In this document: positions 32,606 to 42,112 of the stretch, one piece after another
How the letters are laid out: the number at the start of each line of letters is the position of its first letter
Numbering within the stretch: the first letter of the stretch is position 1
Assembly: GCF_031457455.1 (NCBI RefSeq)
Contig: NZ_JAVDWU010000001.1
Location: forward strand, 62,001 to 126,000
Origin: Hydrogenophaga palleronii_A
GTDB taxonomy: Bacteria; Pseudomonadota; Gammaproteobacteria; Burkholderiales; Burkholderiaceae_C
DNA: 64,000 nucleotides
Reading direction: 5' to 3'
Notes under the pieces: generated by a model
Told to the model about the DNA's origin: nothing
What the model saw: only the letters and a program-made list of their open reading frames with translations
Databases searched by the model: none
Program-made: the position numbers and the translations under genes

Positions 32606-32633
32606 GCTTGCTTTTTGCTGCCTGCAGGACCTC

Positions 32634-33608
32634 TTAGAAAAGATTGTCCTGATCGGCAAACAAACTCATGACCGACTCACCGGAAGCAATGCGCGCAATG
32701 GTCTCGGCCATCAGCGGTGCCACGGAAAGCTGGCGAATCTTGGAACAGGCCTGTGCAGCCTGAGACAGTGGAATGGTGTTGGTCACCACCACTTCATCCA
32801 GTGCGGTTCCCTTGGCAATGCGCTCAATGGCCGGGCCGGAAAAAATGGGGTGTGTGCAATACGAATACACGTGCTTGGCGCCGCGCTCCTTGAGCACCTC
32901 GGCCGCCTTGACCAGCGTCCCTGCCGTGTCGATCATGTCGTCCATGATCACGCAGTTGCGGCCTTCAATGTCACCGATCACGTGCATCACTTCGGACACG
33001 TTGGCCTTGGGACGCCGCTTGTCGATGATGGCCATGTCGCAGTTGAGCTGCTTGGCCAGCGCACGGGCGCGCACCACGCCACCGACGTCTGGTGACACCA
33101 CCAGCAGATCGGGGTAGTTCTTCTGCCGCAGATCGCCCAGCAGCACGGGAGAGGCGTAGATGTTGTCGACCGGGATGTCGAAGAATCCCTGAATCTGGTC
33201 GGCGTGCAGGTCCATGGTCAGCACGCGGTTCACGCCAACGGCCTGGAGCATGTTGGCCACGACCTTGGCCGAGATCGGCACGCGGCTGGAACGGGGGCGC
33301 CGGTCCTGGCGGGCGTAGCCGAAGTAGGGGATGACCGCAGAAATGCTCACGGCCGACGCACGCTTGAGCGCGTCGACCATGATGATCAGCTCCATCAGGT
33401 TTTCATTGGTCGGGGCGCAGGTGGACTGGATCACGAACACATGCCGTGCCCGGACGTTCTGGGTGATCTCGACGGTCACTTCACCATCCGAGAAACGCCC
33501 AACATTGGCCGCGCCGAGCTGCGTGCCCAGGTGCTGGGCAATCTCCGCAGCCAGCACCGGGTTGGCATTCCCGGTGAAGATCATGAAATCCGGGGGCTGA
33601 ACTTGCAT
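32634..33608 (-). CDS. prs: ribose-phosphate pyrophosphokinase (PRPP synthase)
   Basis: A 324-residue enzyme forming PRPP from ribose-5-phosphate and ATP. Motifs are RFSDGEVTVEI near the N-terminus, the DLHADQIQGFFD metal/substrate loop, VVSPDVGGVVRARALA, and the PRPP-binding VIMDDMIDTAGT. ATG 33608 (MQVQPPDFMIFTGN) matches the family; the frame continues upstream through the tRNA gene and was trimmed. Downstream of tRNA-Gln and ispE, as in other Burkholderiales. Confidence 0.95.
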   Translation of the reverse strand: MQVQPPDFMIFTGNANPVLAAEIAQHLGTQLGAANVGRFSDGEVTVEITQNVRARHVFVIQSTCAPTNENLMELIIMVDALKRASAVSISAVIPYFGYARQDRRPRSSRVPISAKVVANMLQAVGVNRVLTMDLHADQIQGFFDIPVDNIYASPVLLGDLRQKNYPDLLVVSPDVGGVVRARALAKQLNCDMAIIDKRRPKANVSEVMHVIGDIEGRNCVIMDDMIDTAGTLVKAAEVLKERGAKHVYSYCTHPIFSGPAIERIAKGTALDEVVVTNTIPLSQAAQACSKIRQLSVAPLMAETIARIASGESVMSLFADQDNLF

Positions 33609-33703
33609 GGTGTTTCCAGCGGTTTGAACGAAGCGTCTGAAGCTGTCGTCAAAAAAAGCCATTCTGAAATGGCTGATCGCGTGCTCGTCGTGCTTAAAAA
33701 GGG

Positions 33704-33780
33704 TGGCAGGGGAGAAAGGATTCGAACCTTTGCATGCTGGAATCAAAATCCAGTGCCTTAACCAACTTGGCGACTCCCCT
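33704..33780 (-). tRNA. tRNA-Gln (anticodon TTG)
   Basis: A 77-nt cloverleaf: acceptor AGGGGAG with CTCCCCT, D-arm GCC/GGC, anticodon arm CTGGA-TTTTGAT-TCCAG giving TTG, T-arm AAAGG-TTCGAAT-CCTTT, and encoded 3' GCCA. It resembles E. coli tRNA-Gln closely. Located between ispE and prs on the same strand. Confidence 0.95.
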
Positions 33781-33872
33781 ACGCAAGCTGCTCGCTGGGC
33801 TTGTCACCCGGCAGGCAGCCAAAAAAATGTCGCTGAATCCGTATTCAGTGCTCGGCCGCTGAGCCCGATATT

Positions 33873-34775
33873 CTAATCGCGACACCAGCCAAACAATGGA
33901 TGCGAATCCATGTTGCTGCAAACTTGTACCGTCCATGTGCCTGGCGCGTCGGTCAAAGCCGGCGGGGGCCCCACATGTGCAAATACCGCGGTACCTGATC
34001 CCGTCATGCGACCTGACAAATCGTGGCGCTGAAGCCAGTCAATGCACAGTCCCACATCAGGGCACAAGTCCTGCGCGACGGGTTGCAGATCGTTGTGGCC
34101 GAAGTCCAGAATTTTCTGGAGATCGAGTTTCAACGTGTCCGCTGACTCGTTTGCAGCAAAGCCTTGGAGTATAGCAGTTTCCGTGTCCCTTTTGAGTCGG
34201 GGTGATCGGAAAATCTGCTGTGTGGCTGCGCCTCCTGGTGGTTTGACCACAACAAAACGGGCCTTCTCCAAGGAAACGGGTGTGAGTTTTTCGCCGATAC
34301 CTTCTACCCAGGCGGTCTGCCCGCCAATGAAAAAGGGCACATCAGCGCCCAGGGGCAGGGCGATGGCTGCAAGCTGCCCGCGGGTGAGGCCGAGCCCCCA
34401 CAGCCGGTTCAGTGCCAGCAGGCAAGTCGCGGCATCGGAAGAGCCGCCACCCAGTCCGGCCTCCGAGGGCAGGTGTTTTTCCAGTCCGATGTGCACGCCC
34501 AGCGGACACCCTGTGGCGGCCTTCAGCGCTTGGGCGGCCCGGATGCAAAGGTCTTCTGCGGGGAGGGAGGGGCCAGAGATGTCTTCCCGCGTGACAAGGC
34601 CGTCGGCTCGGATCTCAAAATGGAGCAGATCGCACCAGTCGATCAACATGAAGACCGACTGCAACAAGTGATAACCGTCAGGCCGTTGGCCGGTGACGTG
34701 AAGAAACAGGTTGAGTTTGGCGGGTGCGGGCACATCCAGCAGTCGCCGCAGCGCCGGCGTGGCGAGGGTGCTCAT
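33873..34775 (-). CDS. ispE: 4-diphosphocytidyl-2-C-methyl-D-erythritol kinase
   Basis: A 300-residue GHMP kinase in the MEP isoprenoid pathway. The substrate segment is PAPAKLNLFLHVTGQRPDGYH and the ATP loop LPSEAGLGGGSSDAATCL; GSGTAVFA lies near the end. Its ATG overlaps the lolB stop (ATGA), and lolB in turn overlaps the TPR gene, so three genes are translationally coupled. Confidence 0.95.
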   Translation of the reverse strand: MSTLATPALRRLLDVPAPAKLNLFLHVTGQRPDGYHLLQSVFMLIDWCDLLHFEIRADGLVTREDISGPSLPAEDLCIRAAQALKAATGCPLGVHIGLEKHLPSEAGLGGGSSDAATCLLALNRLWGLGLTRGQLAAIALPLGADVPFFIGGQTAWVEGIGEKLTPVSLEKARFVVVKPPGGAATQQIFRSPRLKRDTETAILQGFAANESADTLKLDLQKILDFGHNDLQPVAQDLCPDVGLCIDWLQRHDLSGRMTGSGTAVFAHVGPPPALTDAPGTWTVQVCSNMDSHPLFGWCRD

Positions 34776-35281
34776 TGCTGCAAAACCAGGCGCAATTCGG
34801 CACTGGGCAAAGGATGGGTGCGCCTTGCCGTGATGCGGCCCTCTGTGTGGCGTGACAGGTCGGCTTGCCAGCCATCAATTTCCAAGGCGGTTCCGTTCAG
34901 CCAGGCGAACAGGGCGGCCACCGGCAGCGCCGTTCCACCCAGTTCGGTGGTGAGTTCTTCAAGATTGCGCTTTTTGATCACCTGATCGCCTTGGCGCCAT
35001 TCGGCGTCCGTTTCAGACCACACGACCCTGGCCACGGCATTGCCCAAAGGCGATGTGAGCAAAAGGGAACCCGCATCGGGCGAGCCCCTGAGATCAAAGC
35101 CGGCGGCCACCGATTGAACGGGCTCGGTATGAACAGTGAGTGCCAGGCGACCCATCCATACCGACTCACCGGGCAGAACCGGTGTCTGCGGGGTGGCGCA
35201 GGCGGTCATCAACAGGGCGGCGCATGCCACCACGCTCCAGAGCCGCCACCCTCCGGTGCGCGGCCGAATCGGACGACTCAC
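34772..35281 (-). CDS. lolB: outer-membrane lipoprotein LolB
   Basis: A 169-residue lipoprotein that inserts Lol-carried lipoproteins into the outer membrane. The signal ends with lipobox LMTAC, so Cys27 or so is lipidated. The body fits LolB (VWMGRLALTVH, GFDLRGSPDAGSLLLTSPLG). Sequence conservation is moderate, but the position upstream of ispE is strong support. GTG 35281 overlaps the TPR stop (GTGA). Confidence 0.9.
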   Translation of the reverse strand: MSRPIRPRTGGWRLWSVVACAALLMTACATPQTPVLPGESVWMGRLALTVHTEPVQSVAAGFDLRGSPDAGSLLLTSPLGNAVARVVWSETDAEWRQGDQVIKKRNLEELTTELGGTALPVAALFAWLNGTALEIDGWQADLSRHTEGRITARRTHPLPSAELRLVLQQ

Positions 35282-37119
35282 GGCTGCACCTGCAGTCTCT
35301 TCAGGGTATTGAGCAGGGTTTCGTTGTCGCTGGCCAGAAGCAGACCTTCGCGCCAGATTTTCAATGCCTGTTCCCGCTGACCCATCGCCCAGTACACCTC
35401 ACCCAGGTGGGCGGCGATTTCGGCGTCCGGGCGCTTGCCATAGGCAGCTTGAAGAATGCTCAACGCTCGCGACGTATTGCCCATACGGAATTCAACCCAA
35501 CCCAGGCTGTCCTGGATGTAGGCGTCGCCTGGTGCGAGTTCCACGGCTTTTTCGATCAGTGCCTTGGCCTCGAGAAGCCGGACATTGCGGTCGGCCAGAG
35601 AGTAGCCCAACGCGTTGTAGGCGTGGTGGAAATCGGGCTTGATTGCCATCAATTGCCTGAGCAAGGCTTCCATCTCTGGCAGATTGTTGGCCTTCTCAGC
35701 CATCATCGCCTGATCGTAGAGCAGGTCGGTCTGGTCCGGGAACCGGCTCACGGCCTCCTTGTAGACCAGATAGGCCTCTTGCCATTCCTTGAAATCCCTG
35801 AGCAACTGGGCTTCAGCCACGAGCTTGAGCCGAGCGTCATCGGGGCGGCGCTCCGGCTGGTTGCGCAGCAAGGCCCTGGCCTGAGTCATTTGCCCCTGTC
35901 TGGCGAGCAGCGATGCGCGCCGCATCTGGGCAGCCATGATGTCGTCTGCATTCTCGATGCGGTCAAGCCAGGCGTTTGCGGCCTGAAAATCCTTTTGCTT
36001 TTCTGCGATCTGCGCCATGAGCAAATAGGCCTGGGTCAGGCTTCGAGTCGATCGTTCGTCGCCTGCCTCTCGCGCAAGCCGCATGTGGTTCTGCAGAGAG
36101 TGGCTGGCCGCGTCCAGCTTGTTTTCCTGGACCTGGATCGTGGCCTGGAGCAACCAGGCATCGGCCAAATCAGGCTGGTGGGTGGTCAGGCGCTCCAGTT
36201 CGCGGGCAGCCTCCGCTGTGCGCTGAAGGTCAAGCAGGATACGGGCGTAGGCCAGCGGGACCTGTGATCCGAAAGGACCGGTAGGCGAGGCCACGCGCAA
36301 ATGGTCGCGCACGATGTCTTCCGCGCCTTGCTGGCCGCGTTCCACCAATTCAAGGGCCAGCATGGCCGGAAAGGGCGATGGTGGATTCGCTGTATGGCCC
36401 TTGCGCGCTGATGTCAACGCAGCTTCGGGTTGTTCCAGTCCCAATTCCATGCGCCCGATGGTGGTCCATGCGGCAGGCGCATGAGGGCCCTGAAGGTAGG
36501 GTGCGAGCGCGTCCCGAACCACTTGCAGTGCGAGCGCCTTGTCGGAGACGCGCGCGTAGGTTTGCGGAATGGCATTGATGGTTTCGTCGCGCAGCTCGCC
36601 TGCACCTGAAGCCAGCAGCGAGGAGAGCGCAGGCCCGGTTTCTGCCACGCGATTGAGTGCAAGCAGGATTTGCAGGACGAACCGGTCGGCGTCGGGGGAC
36701 CCCGGCAGCTCCGTTGACCACGCCTGGGCAGCACTGAGTGCAGATTCGCCGGACCGTGCCTGCAACGCGATGTCGACCGCTCGCCGATACAGGAGCGGAT
36801 CCTGTCGCTTGCGGGCCGCATCCAGGATCAGCGAGTAGGCAGCGCCGGCATCACCCGCACGCGCATTGAGTTCGCCGATCAGCAACTGGTAGAACAACGG
36901 GGCATCGAGCCCGGAATTCACAACAGCTTCAGATGTGTTGCTGACGGGTTCAGGCGTGGGCTGGGCGGGGGCGGCGGTCTGCGCACAAGCTGTCAGCGAG
37001 GAGCATGTCAGCCACGTGGCCAACAGGGCGAGACTGACACGGCGATGAAGCCGGGCAGGTACGGGATGGCTACCCTGACGATCCGGATGGGGTGTGGGGG
37101 TGCTGCTCAGGGTATTCAT
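35278..37119 (-). CDS. tetratricopeptide-repeat lipoprotein
   Basis: A 613-residue TPR protein. An N-terminal hydrophobic stretch ends with LTAC, a probable lipobox. The rest is helical repeats, clearest near the C-terminus (FHHAYNALGYSLADRNVRLLEAKALIEKAVELAPGDAYIQDSLGWVEFRMGN). This protein is regularly found upstream of lolB-ispE in Burkholderiales. TPR arrays mediate protein contacts, so an outer-membrane assembly or envelope scaffold role is plausible but not shown. ATG 37119 chosen over upstream frame that shadows mutM. Divergent from mutM. Confidence 0.87.
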   Translation of the reverse strand: MNTLSSTPTPHPDRQGSHPVPARLHRRVSLALLATWLTCSSLTACAQTAAPAQPTPEPVSNTSEAVVNSGLDAPLFYQLLIGELNARAGDAGAAYSLILDAARKRQDPLLYRRAVDIALQARSGESALSAAQAWSTELPGSPDADRFVLQILLALNRVAETGPALSSLLASGAGELRDETINAIPQTYARVSDKALALQVVRDALAPYLQGPHAPAAWTTIGRMELGLEQPEAALTSARKGHTANPPSPFPAMLALELVERGQQGAEDIVRDHLRVASPTGPFGSQVPLAYARILLDLQRTAEAARELERLTTHQPDLADAWLLQATIQVQENKLDAASHSLQNHMRLAREAGDERSTRSLTQAYLLMAQIAEKQKDFQAANAWLDRIENADDIMAAQMRRASLLARQGQMTQARALLRNQPERRPDDARLKLVAEAQLLRDFKEWQEAYLVYKEAVSRFPDQTDLLYDQAMMAEKANNLPEMEALLRQLMAIKPDFHHAYNALGYSLADRNVRLLEAKALIEKAVELAPGDAYIQDSLGWVEFRMGNTSRALSILQAAYGKRPDAEIAAHLGEVYWAMGQREQALKIWREGLLLASDNETLLNTLKRLQVQP

Positions 37120-37211
37120 CGGATGATGATAATTGAAGCTTTGTGGCCGAAAGGGGATGAGAGTCCAAGACCCTGATTGCGTTCCACACCATTTGCGAAT
37201 GCCCAAGCCCC

Positions 37212-38027
37212 ATGCCTGAATTGCCCGAAGTCGAGGTCACCCGCCGGAGTTTCTCTGACCGCATCGCTGGGGCGAGCGTGTTGGGCGTGCATGTGGGAAA
37301 ACCGCTTCGCTGGCCGCTCGGATGCGAGCCTTCTGCGCTCGAAGGGCGCACCGTGCACACCGTGACCAGGCGAGGCAAATACCTGATCCTTCAGATGGAT
37401 GTCGGTATCTTGCTGTTGCATCTGGGCATGTCGGGCAGCCTGCAGTTTGCGCCCACATTGTCTGAGCGAGGTCCACACGACCACTTTGAGCTGCACACCA
37501 GCAAGGGTGTTCTGCGCCTTCACGACCCTCGACGATTTGGCGCTGTGGTCTTTGCCACAGCGTTGGACGCACCGCCCGCCACCAAGCTTCTGGGACGGCT
37601 GGGCGTCGAACCGCTTGAGGCCGGTTTTGAACCATTGCGGTTCCATCAGGCCTTGCGCCAGCGCCGCACCAGCATCAAACAGGCGCTCCTGGCGGGTGAC
37701 ATGGTGGTGGGTGTCGGCAACATCTATGCGTCCGAGGCGTTGTTTGCCGCCCGCATTCGGCCCTCCGTGCGTGCCGACCGCCTGAGCAAGCCGAGGGCAT
37801 TGCGTCTGCATGGGGCCATCGTCACGGTCCTGCAGCGCGCGCTGGCGCTGGGAGGCAGCACGCTGCGCGATTTCTCCAGTGCCGAAGGTCAAACTGGCTA
37901 CTTTCAACTGGACGCGATGGTTTACGGGCGGGCTGGTTTGCCCTGCCGGGTCTGTGGTAGTTTCGTGAAGGTCATGCGCCAGGGTCAGCGGTCGACCTTT
38001 TTCTGTCCCACTTGCCAGAAACCTTGA
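37212..38027 (+). CDS. mutM: formamidopyrimidine-DNA glycosylase MutM
   Basis: A 271-residue base-excision repair enzyme removing 8-oxoguanine. After Met, PELPEV supplies the catalytic proline and Glu; the H2TH region is around GDMVVGVGNIYASEALF, and a C-terminal zinc finger has CRVC and CPTC. It is followed by a dynamin-like GTPase and mutY, placing both 8-oxoG repair glycosylases in one locus. Confidence 0.95.
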   Translation: MPELPEVEVTRRSFSDRIAGASVLGVHVGKPLRWPLGCEPSALEGRTVHTVTRRGKYLILQMDVGILLLHLGMSGSLQFAPTLSERGPHDHFELHTSKGVLRLHDPRRFGAVVFATALDAPPATKLLGRLGVEPLEAGFEPLRFHQALRQRRTSIKQALLAGDMVVGVGNIYASEALFAARIRPSVRADRLSKPRALRLHGAIVTVLQRALALGGSTLRDFSSAEGQTGYFQLDAMVYGRAGLPCRVCGSFVKVMRQGQRSTFFCPTCQKP

Positions 38028-38131
38028 GGAGCAGCGGCGCCCTTGGGCGCCCCCACTGAGCCGTACCTCCGGCGAGACGGCTTTGGACATAGGGCCGGTG
38101 CTATATTGCCGGCATCAATGAGACACGGTAT

Positions 38132-40075
38132 ATGAGCTTCAATCAGGAATTCGATCAGCATGGGGTGTGGCGCAGGCAGTTTGCCTTGCGGCTGCGGCTG
38201 TTGTCTGAATGGTTGACCGACCACGACCTGATGGAGCCCGGTATCCGCGAGCGGCTGGACCAGCTTCATGAGCAGGTTCGCAACGACAAGATCATGGTGG
38301 CCTTTGTTGCGGAGTTCTCTCGCGGCAAGTCCGAGCTGATCAATGCCGTGTTTTTTGCCGGGTATGGTCGCCGCATCATGCCCGCCAGCGCCGGGCGTAC
38401 CACCATGTGCCCGACGGAGCTCGGCTATGACGCCGACATTCCCCCTTGCCTGCGGCTGCTTCCCATTGAAACCCGCCTGCAGGCCAAATCGCTGCTTGAC
38501 TGGCGCAATGCGCCGGAGAAATGGGAGCGCATCGACCTGGATGTGAACGATCCCGAGCAACTGGCACAGGCGATTCAGAAAGTGGCCGAGGTGCGCAAGG
38601 TCACGAAGGCCGAGGCGACAGCACTGGGTTTCTGGAACGACGAGCTGCCGGAAGACAACCCCATGCCCGGCCCAGACGGGATGATCGAGGTGCCGAAATG
38701 GCGGCACGCTTTGATCAACATGGCGCACCCGCTGCTCAAGCAAGGTCTGGTGATCCTGGACACGCCTGGGCTGAACGCCATTGGCGCCGAACCCGAACTG
38801 ACCGTCAGCCTGTTGCCCCAGGCCCATGCGGTGGTGTTCATCCTGGCCGCCGACACCGGTGTGACCAAATCCGATCTGGGCATCTGGCGCCAGCATCTCT
38901 CCGTGCTGGGTGAGGGCAACGAGTCAAGACTGGTGGTGTTGAACAAGATCGACACCATGTGGGATGCATTGAGCTCGCCCGAACAGGTGCAGCTTCAGAT
39001 TGCATCGCAGCGCACCGACGCGGCCGACATTCTGGGATTGTCGCCGCGCCAGGTGCTCGCGGTGTCGGCGCAAAAAGGCCTTCTCGCCAAGGTCAACCGC
39101 GACAAGAAGCTGCTCAAGGCGAGCAAGCTGATGGAGCTGGAGACAGCGCTCGGCGTGGACCTTCTGGGTCAGCGTCGCGCCATCCTGCGATCGGCCGTGG
39201 CCACCGGTATCCAGGCGCTGCGCCTGGAGACCAGCCGCCTGGTACACACCCGTGCGCGGGATCTGGTGGAGCAGGTTCAGGAACTGGAGGGCCTGAGGGG
39301 CAAAAACGACGGCGTCATCAAGCAGATGCGGTTGCGCATCGAACAAGAACAGGCGGAGTTCGATGCGAGCGGCGCCAAGATCCAGGCCGTGCGTTCGGTG
39401 CATCTGCGCCTGTTGAAAGATCTCTTTGCCCTGCTGGGGCACACCCATCTCAAGATCGAGGTAGCCGAGCTGACCAAGGCCCTCAAGCAACCGGGTGTCA
39501 AGCTCGGCGTTCGCCGCGCCTATGGGAAAACCTTTGAACGTCTGCGTGAGGGGCTTGTCCAGACGGAGCGCCTGGCGGGCGAGATCCAGTCGATGCTCGA
39601 AGGCAGCTTCAAGGGGCTGAACGCCGAATACGGATTTTCACTGCAGGCGCCTCCCCAGCCCAAGCTGGCGCGCTTCTACAGGGATCTGGAACTGATCGAA
39701 AAAAGCCATGTTCAGTACCTCAGCCTGGGCAATGCACTCAGGCTGGCGCAGCCTGAATTCGCCGAACGCCTGGCCAGAGCACTCATGAGCCGCCTGCGCG
39801 TGGTGTTTGAGACGGCGGTCAATGAAGTCGAGTTGTGGAACAAGTCGGCCGCTGCGCAACTCGACGCCCAGCTGCGCGAGCGGCGGCGCAACTTTGGTCG
39901 TCGCATTGAGGCGGTCTCGCGGATCCAGCAGGCAGCGGGCGGCCTCAATGAGCGCATCCGCGAGTTGCAGGCGCTTCAGGCCGAACTCAACCTGGCCGAT
40001 GCCAAGTTGGCCGAGCTCACGGAGCACCTGCTCTCAGCCAAAGAAGAAGAGACCGCTGAAGCCACGGCTGCATGA
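38132..40075 (+). CDS. bacterial dynamin-family GTPase
   Basis: A 647-residue large GTPase. The P-loop is VAEFSRGKSELINA near residue 65, switch regions follow (SAGRTTMCPTELGY), G3 is DTPGLNAIG and G4 is LNKIDTMWD. A long helical second half with coiled-coil character (residues 370-640: EQVQELEGLRGKND, RIEQEQAEFDASGAKIQ) resembles dynamin stalks; no clear membrane segment or PH domain. Its stop overlaps the mutY start (ATGA). The link to DNA repair is unproven; membrane remodelling or division roles are known for other bacterial dynamins. Confidence 0.87.
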   Translation: MSFNQEFDQHGVWRRQFALRLRLLSEWLTDHDLMEPGIRERLDQLHEQVRNDKIMVAFVAEFSRGKSELINAVFFAGYGRRIMPASAGRTTMCPTELGYDADIPPCLRLLPIETRLQAKSLLDWRNAPEKWERIDLDVNDPEQLAQAIQKVAEVRKVTKAEATALGFWNDELPEDNPMPGPDGMIEVPKWRHALINMAHPLLKQGLVILDTPGLNAIGAEPELTVSLLPQAHAVVFILAADTGVTKSDLGIWRQHLSVLGEGNESRLVVLNKIDTMWDALSSPEQVQLQIASQRTDAADILGLSPRQVLAVSAQKGLLAKVNRDKKLLKASKLMELETALGVDLLGQRRAILRSAVATGIQALRLETSRLVHTRARDLVEQVQELEGLRGKNDGVIKQMRLRIEQEQAEFDASGAKIQAVRSVHLRLLKDLFALLGHTHLKIEVAELTKALKQPGVKLGVRRAYGKTFERLREGLVQTERLAGEIQSMLEGSFKGLNAEYGFSLQAPPQPKLARFYRDLELIEKSHVQYLSLGNALRLAQPEFAERLARALMSRLRVVFETAVNEVELWNKSAAAQLDAQLRERRRNFGRRIEAVSRIQQAAGGLNERIRELQALQAELNLADAKLAELTEHLLSAKEEETAEATAA

Positions 40076-41193
40076 GCAGCCAGCTTGTGGGGGCCGGCGC
40101 CGACCTGCCTGACGGTTTTGCGGCGGAATTGATTGCCTGGCAGCGGGTGCATGGCCGCAGCGGCCTGCCTTGGCAACACACCCGGGATCCCTACGTGGTC
40201 TGGCTGTCGGAAGTCATGCTGCAGCAGACACAGGTGAGCACCGTGCTCACCTACTTTCTGCGATTTCTTTTGCGTTTTCCCGATGTGCAGTCTTTGGCCA
40301 GCGCCCCCAGCGATGAAGTGATGGCGCTCTGGAGCGGGCTGGGTTACTACAGCCGGGCGCGCAATCTGCACCGCTGTGCGCAGGTGGTTGTTGCCGAGCA
40401 TGGGGGGGCGTTCCCTCGGTCTGCGCGAGAGCTGGCGCTGCTTCCGGGCATTGGCGAGTCCACCGCCGCCGCCATTGCAGCGTTCTGCCATGGAGAAAGA
40501 ATCTCGATTCTCGACGGCAATGTGCGGCGTGTACTCAGCCGTTTGCTGGCGTTTTCCGGCGACATGTCACAGGCGTCCGCTCAGAAGGCGCTGGGGTCGT
40601 TGGCACAGGCGCTGGTACCGAAGACAGCGGCTGGTGACGACATGACGGCCTATACACAAGGGCTCATGGATCTGGGCGCCACGATCTGCACGCGAAGCCG
40701 GCCACTGTGCGAGCGTTGCCCCGTGTCCGCCCTTTGTCGGGCCCGAGCCGCCGGCACCGTTGACCAGTTTCCCGTCAAGACACGCAAGACCCAGCGGCGG
40801 CATGAAACCTGGTGGCTGTTGCTGGCTAGGACGGTACTGGCTTCTGGCCAGACTCACTGGTGGTTGCAGCGCCGTCCTTCACAGGGCATCTGGGCAGGGC
40901 TCTTCTGTGTGCCCGTGTTTGACAGCGATTTGAGCCTGATGGAGACCGTGGACGCCACGCAACGCGACAAGCTGCGACTGCTGGAGCCCATCTCGCACAG
41001 TCTGACGCACCGGGAGTTGCGGTTGCAGCCCATGTTGCTGGATTGTGCCGAGCAGGATGCCGGCTGGGTTTCAAACGGGCAGTGGGTGCCGGAATATGCG
41101 CTGCATGCGCATGGCATGCCCGCGCCCCTGCGCACCTTGCTGCTGGCTCAGCGCCTTGGCGGCGGGCTTCAGGATGCCGAACCGGCTCGCTGA
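40072..41193 (+). CDS. mutY: adenine DNA glycosylase MutY
   Basis: A 373-residue glycosylase that removes adenine opposite 8-oxoguanine. It has a helix-hairpin-helix LPGIGESTAAAIA, ILDGNVRRVLSR, and the iron-sulfur ligands CTRSRPLCERCPVSALC. A C-terminal NUDIX-like domain (WWLLLARTVL onward) recognises 8-oxoG. Translationally coupled to the dynamin-like GTPase. The last 25 bp overlap the convergent rapZ stop end. Confidence 0.95.
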   Translation: MSSQLVGAGADLPDGFAAELIAWQRVHGRSGLPWQHTRDPYVVWLSEVMLQQTQVSTVLTYFLRFLLRFPDVQSLASAPSDEVMALWSGLGYYSRARNLHRCAQVVVAEHGGAFPRSARELALLPGIGESTAAAIAAFCHGERISILDGNVRRVLSRLLAFSGDMSQASAQKALGSLAQALVPKTAAGDDMTAYTQGLMDLGATICTRSRPLCERCPVSALCRARAAGTVDQFPVKTRKTQRRHETWWLLLARTVLASGQTHWWLQRRPSQGIWAGLFCVPVFDSDLSLMETVDATQRDKLRLLEPISHSLTHRELRLQPMLLDCAEQDAGWVSNGQWVPEYALHAHGMPAPLRTLLLAQRLGGGLQDAEPAR

Positions 41194-42098
41194 GCCTGTT
41201 GTGCCGCGGGCCAGCCGTCGATTTCCCTGTGCCGCATACGCGTGGACCATTCCGCGCCAAAGGCCTTGGCCAGGCGCTCGACCAGATACACCGACCGGTG
41301 CTGCCCCCCAGTGCAGCCGATGGCCACCGTGACGTAACTGCGGTGGTCTTTCAGCATATGCGGCAGCCACTGTTCAAGGAAAGCCTGGATCTGCGCTTCC
41401 ATGGCCCGCACCTCGTCCTGGCTTTCGAGGTAGGTCGCCACCGCCGCATCGCGGCCGGTGAGGGGCTTGAGGGCGGGCTCGTAGTGGGGGTTGGGCAGCA
41501 TGCGCACGTCGAAAACAAAGTCCGCATCCATGGGGATGCCGCGCTTGAACGCGAAGGACTCGAACACCAGTGTCAACGGCGCTGGCGAGGTGCTCAGCAA
41601 GGCCTTGATGTGGCTTCTGAGCTGTGCCGGCCGGATCAGGCTGGTGTCGAGCACCAGCGCCTCGTCACGAAGCTCGGCCAGGAGTTCTCTTTCGTATTCA
41701 ATGGCATCGGTCAGCGCGCGCTGCTGGTCGTTGGCGGTCTTGAGCGAGAGCGGATGCAGGCGCCTGGTCTCTGAGAAGCGACGCACCAGCGTGTCTGTGG
41801 TGGCGTCCAGAAACAGCGTGGTGAGCAGAATTTTTCGGTCCGTTCGCTGTGTGAGGCGCTTTAGCCGGTCGGGAAGGCCAGGCAGTGAAGCGGCGCTGCG
41901 CACGTCCATCGCAATGGCCACCTTGTTTGCACGGTGGGTTTGATCCAGTGCCACGAATGCATCGAGCAGGTCGGGAGGCAGGTTGTCCACGCAGAAGAAG
42001 CCGATGTCCTCCAACGCGGTCAACGCGACCGATTTGCCTGACCCGGACATGCCCGTGATCAGGACCAGTTCGATGGTGGTTTCTGGCGTATTTGTCAT
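41169..42098 (-). CDS. rapZ: RNase adapter protein RapZ
   Basis: A 309-residue P-loop protein: Walker A GMSGSGKS near residue 20, a RapZ N-terminal kinase-like domain, and a C-terminal domain with TVAIGCTGGQHRSVY. In E. coli it binds glucosamine-6-phosphate and guides RNase E to the GlmZ RNA; a UDP-GlcNAc or nucleotide-sensing role is general. ATG 42098 is chosen because the upstream frame shadows recN. It lies 14 bp after recN. Confidence 0.92.
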   Translation of the reverse strand: MTNTPETTIELVLITGMSGSGKSVALTALEDIGFFCVDNLPPDLLDAFVALDQTHRANKVAIAMDVRSAASLPGLPDRLKRLTQRTDRKILLTTLFLDATTDTLVRRFSETRRLHPLSLKTANDQQRALTDAIEYERELLAELRDEALVLDTSLIRPAQLRSHIKALLSTSPAPLTLVFESFAFKRGIPMDADFVFDVRMLPNPHYEPALKPLTGRDAAVATYLESQDEVRAMEAQIQAFLEQWLPHMLKDHRSYVTVAIGCTGGQHRSVYLVERLAKAFGAEWSTRMRHREIDGWPAAQQAQRAGSAS

Positions 42099-42112
42099 GT
42101 GGCAGGGAGGAA

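Noticed and set aside
38028..38131. GCGCCC-TTGGGCGCC stem after mutM as a terminator
   Set aside because: GC-rich hairpin but no U-run; the mutM-GTPase transcript may continue through it.
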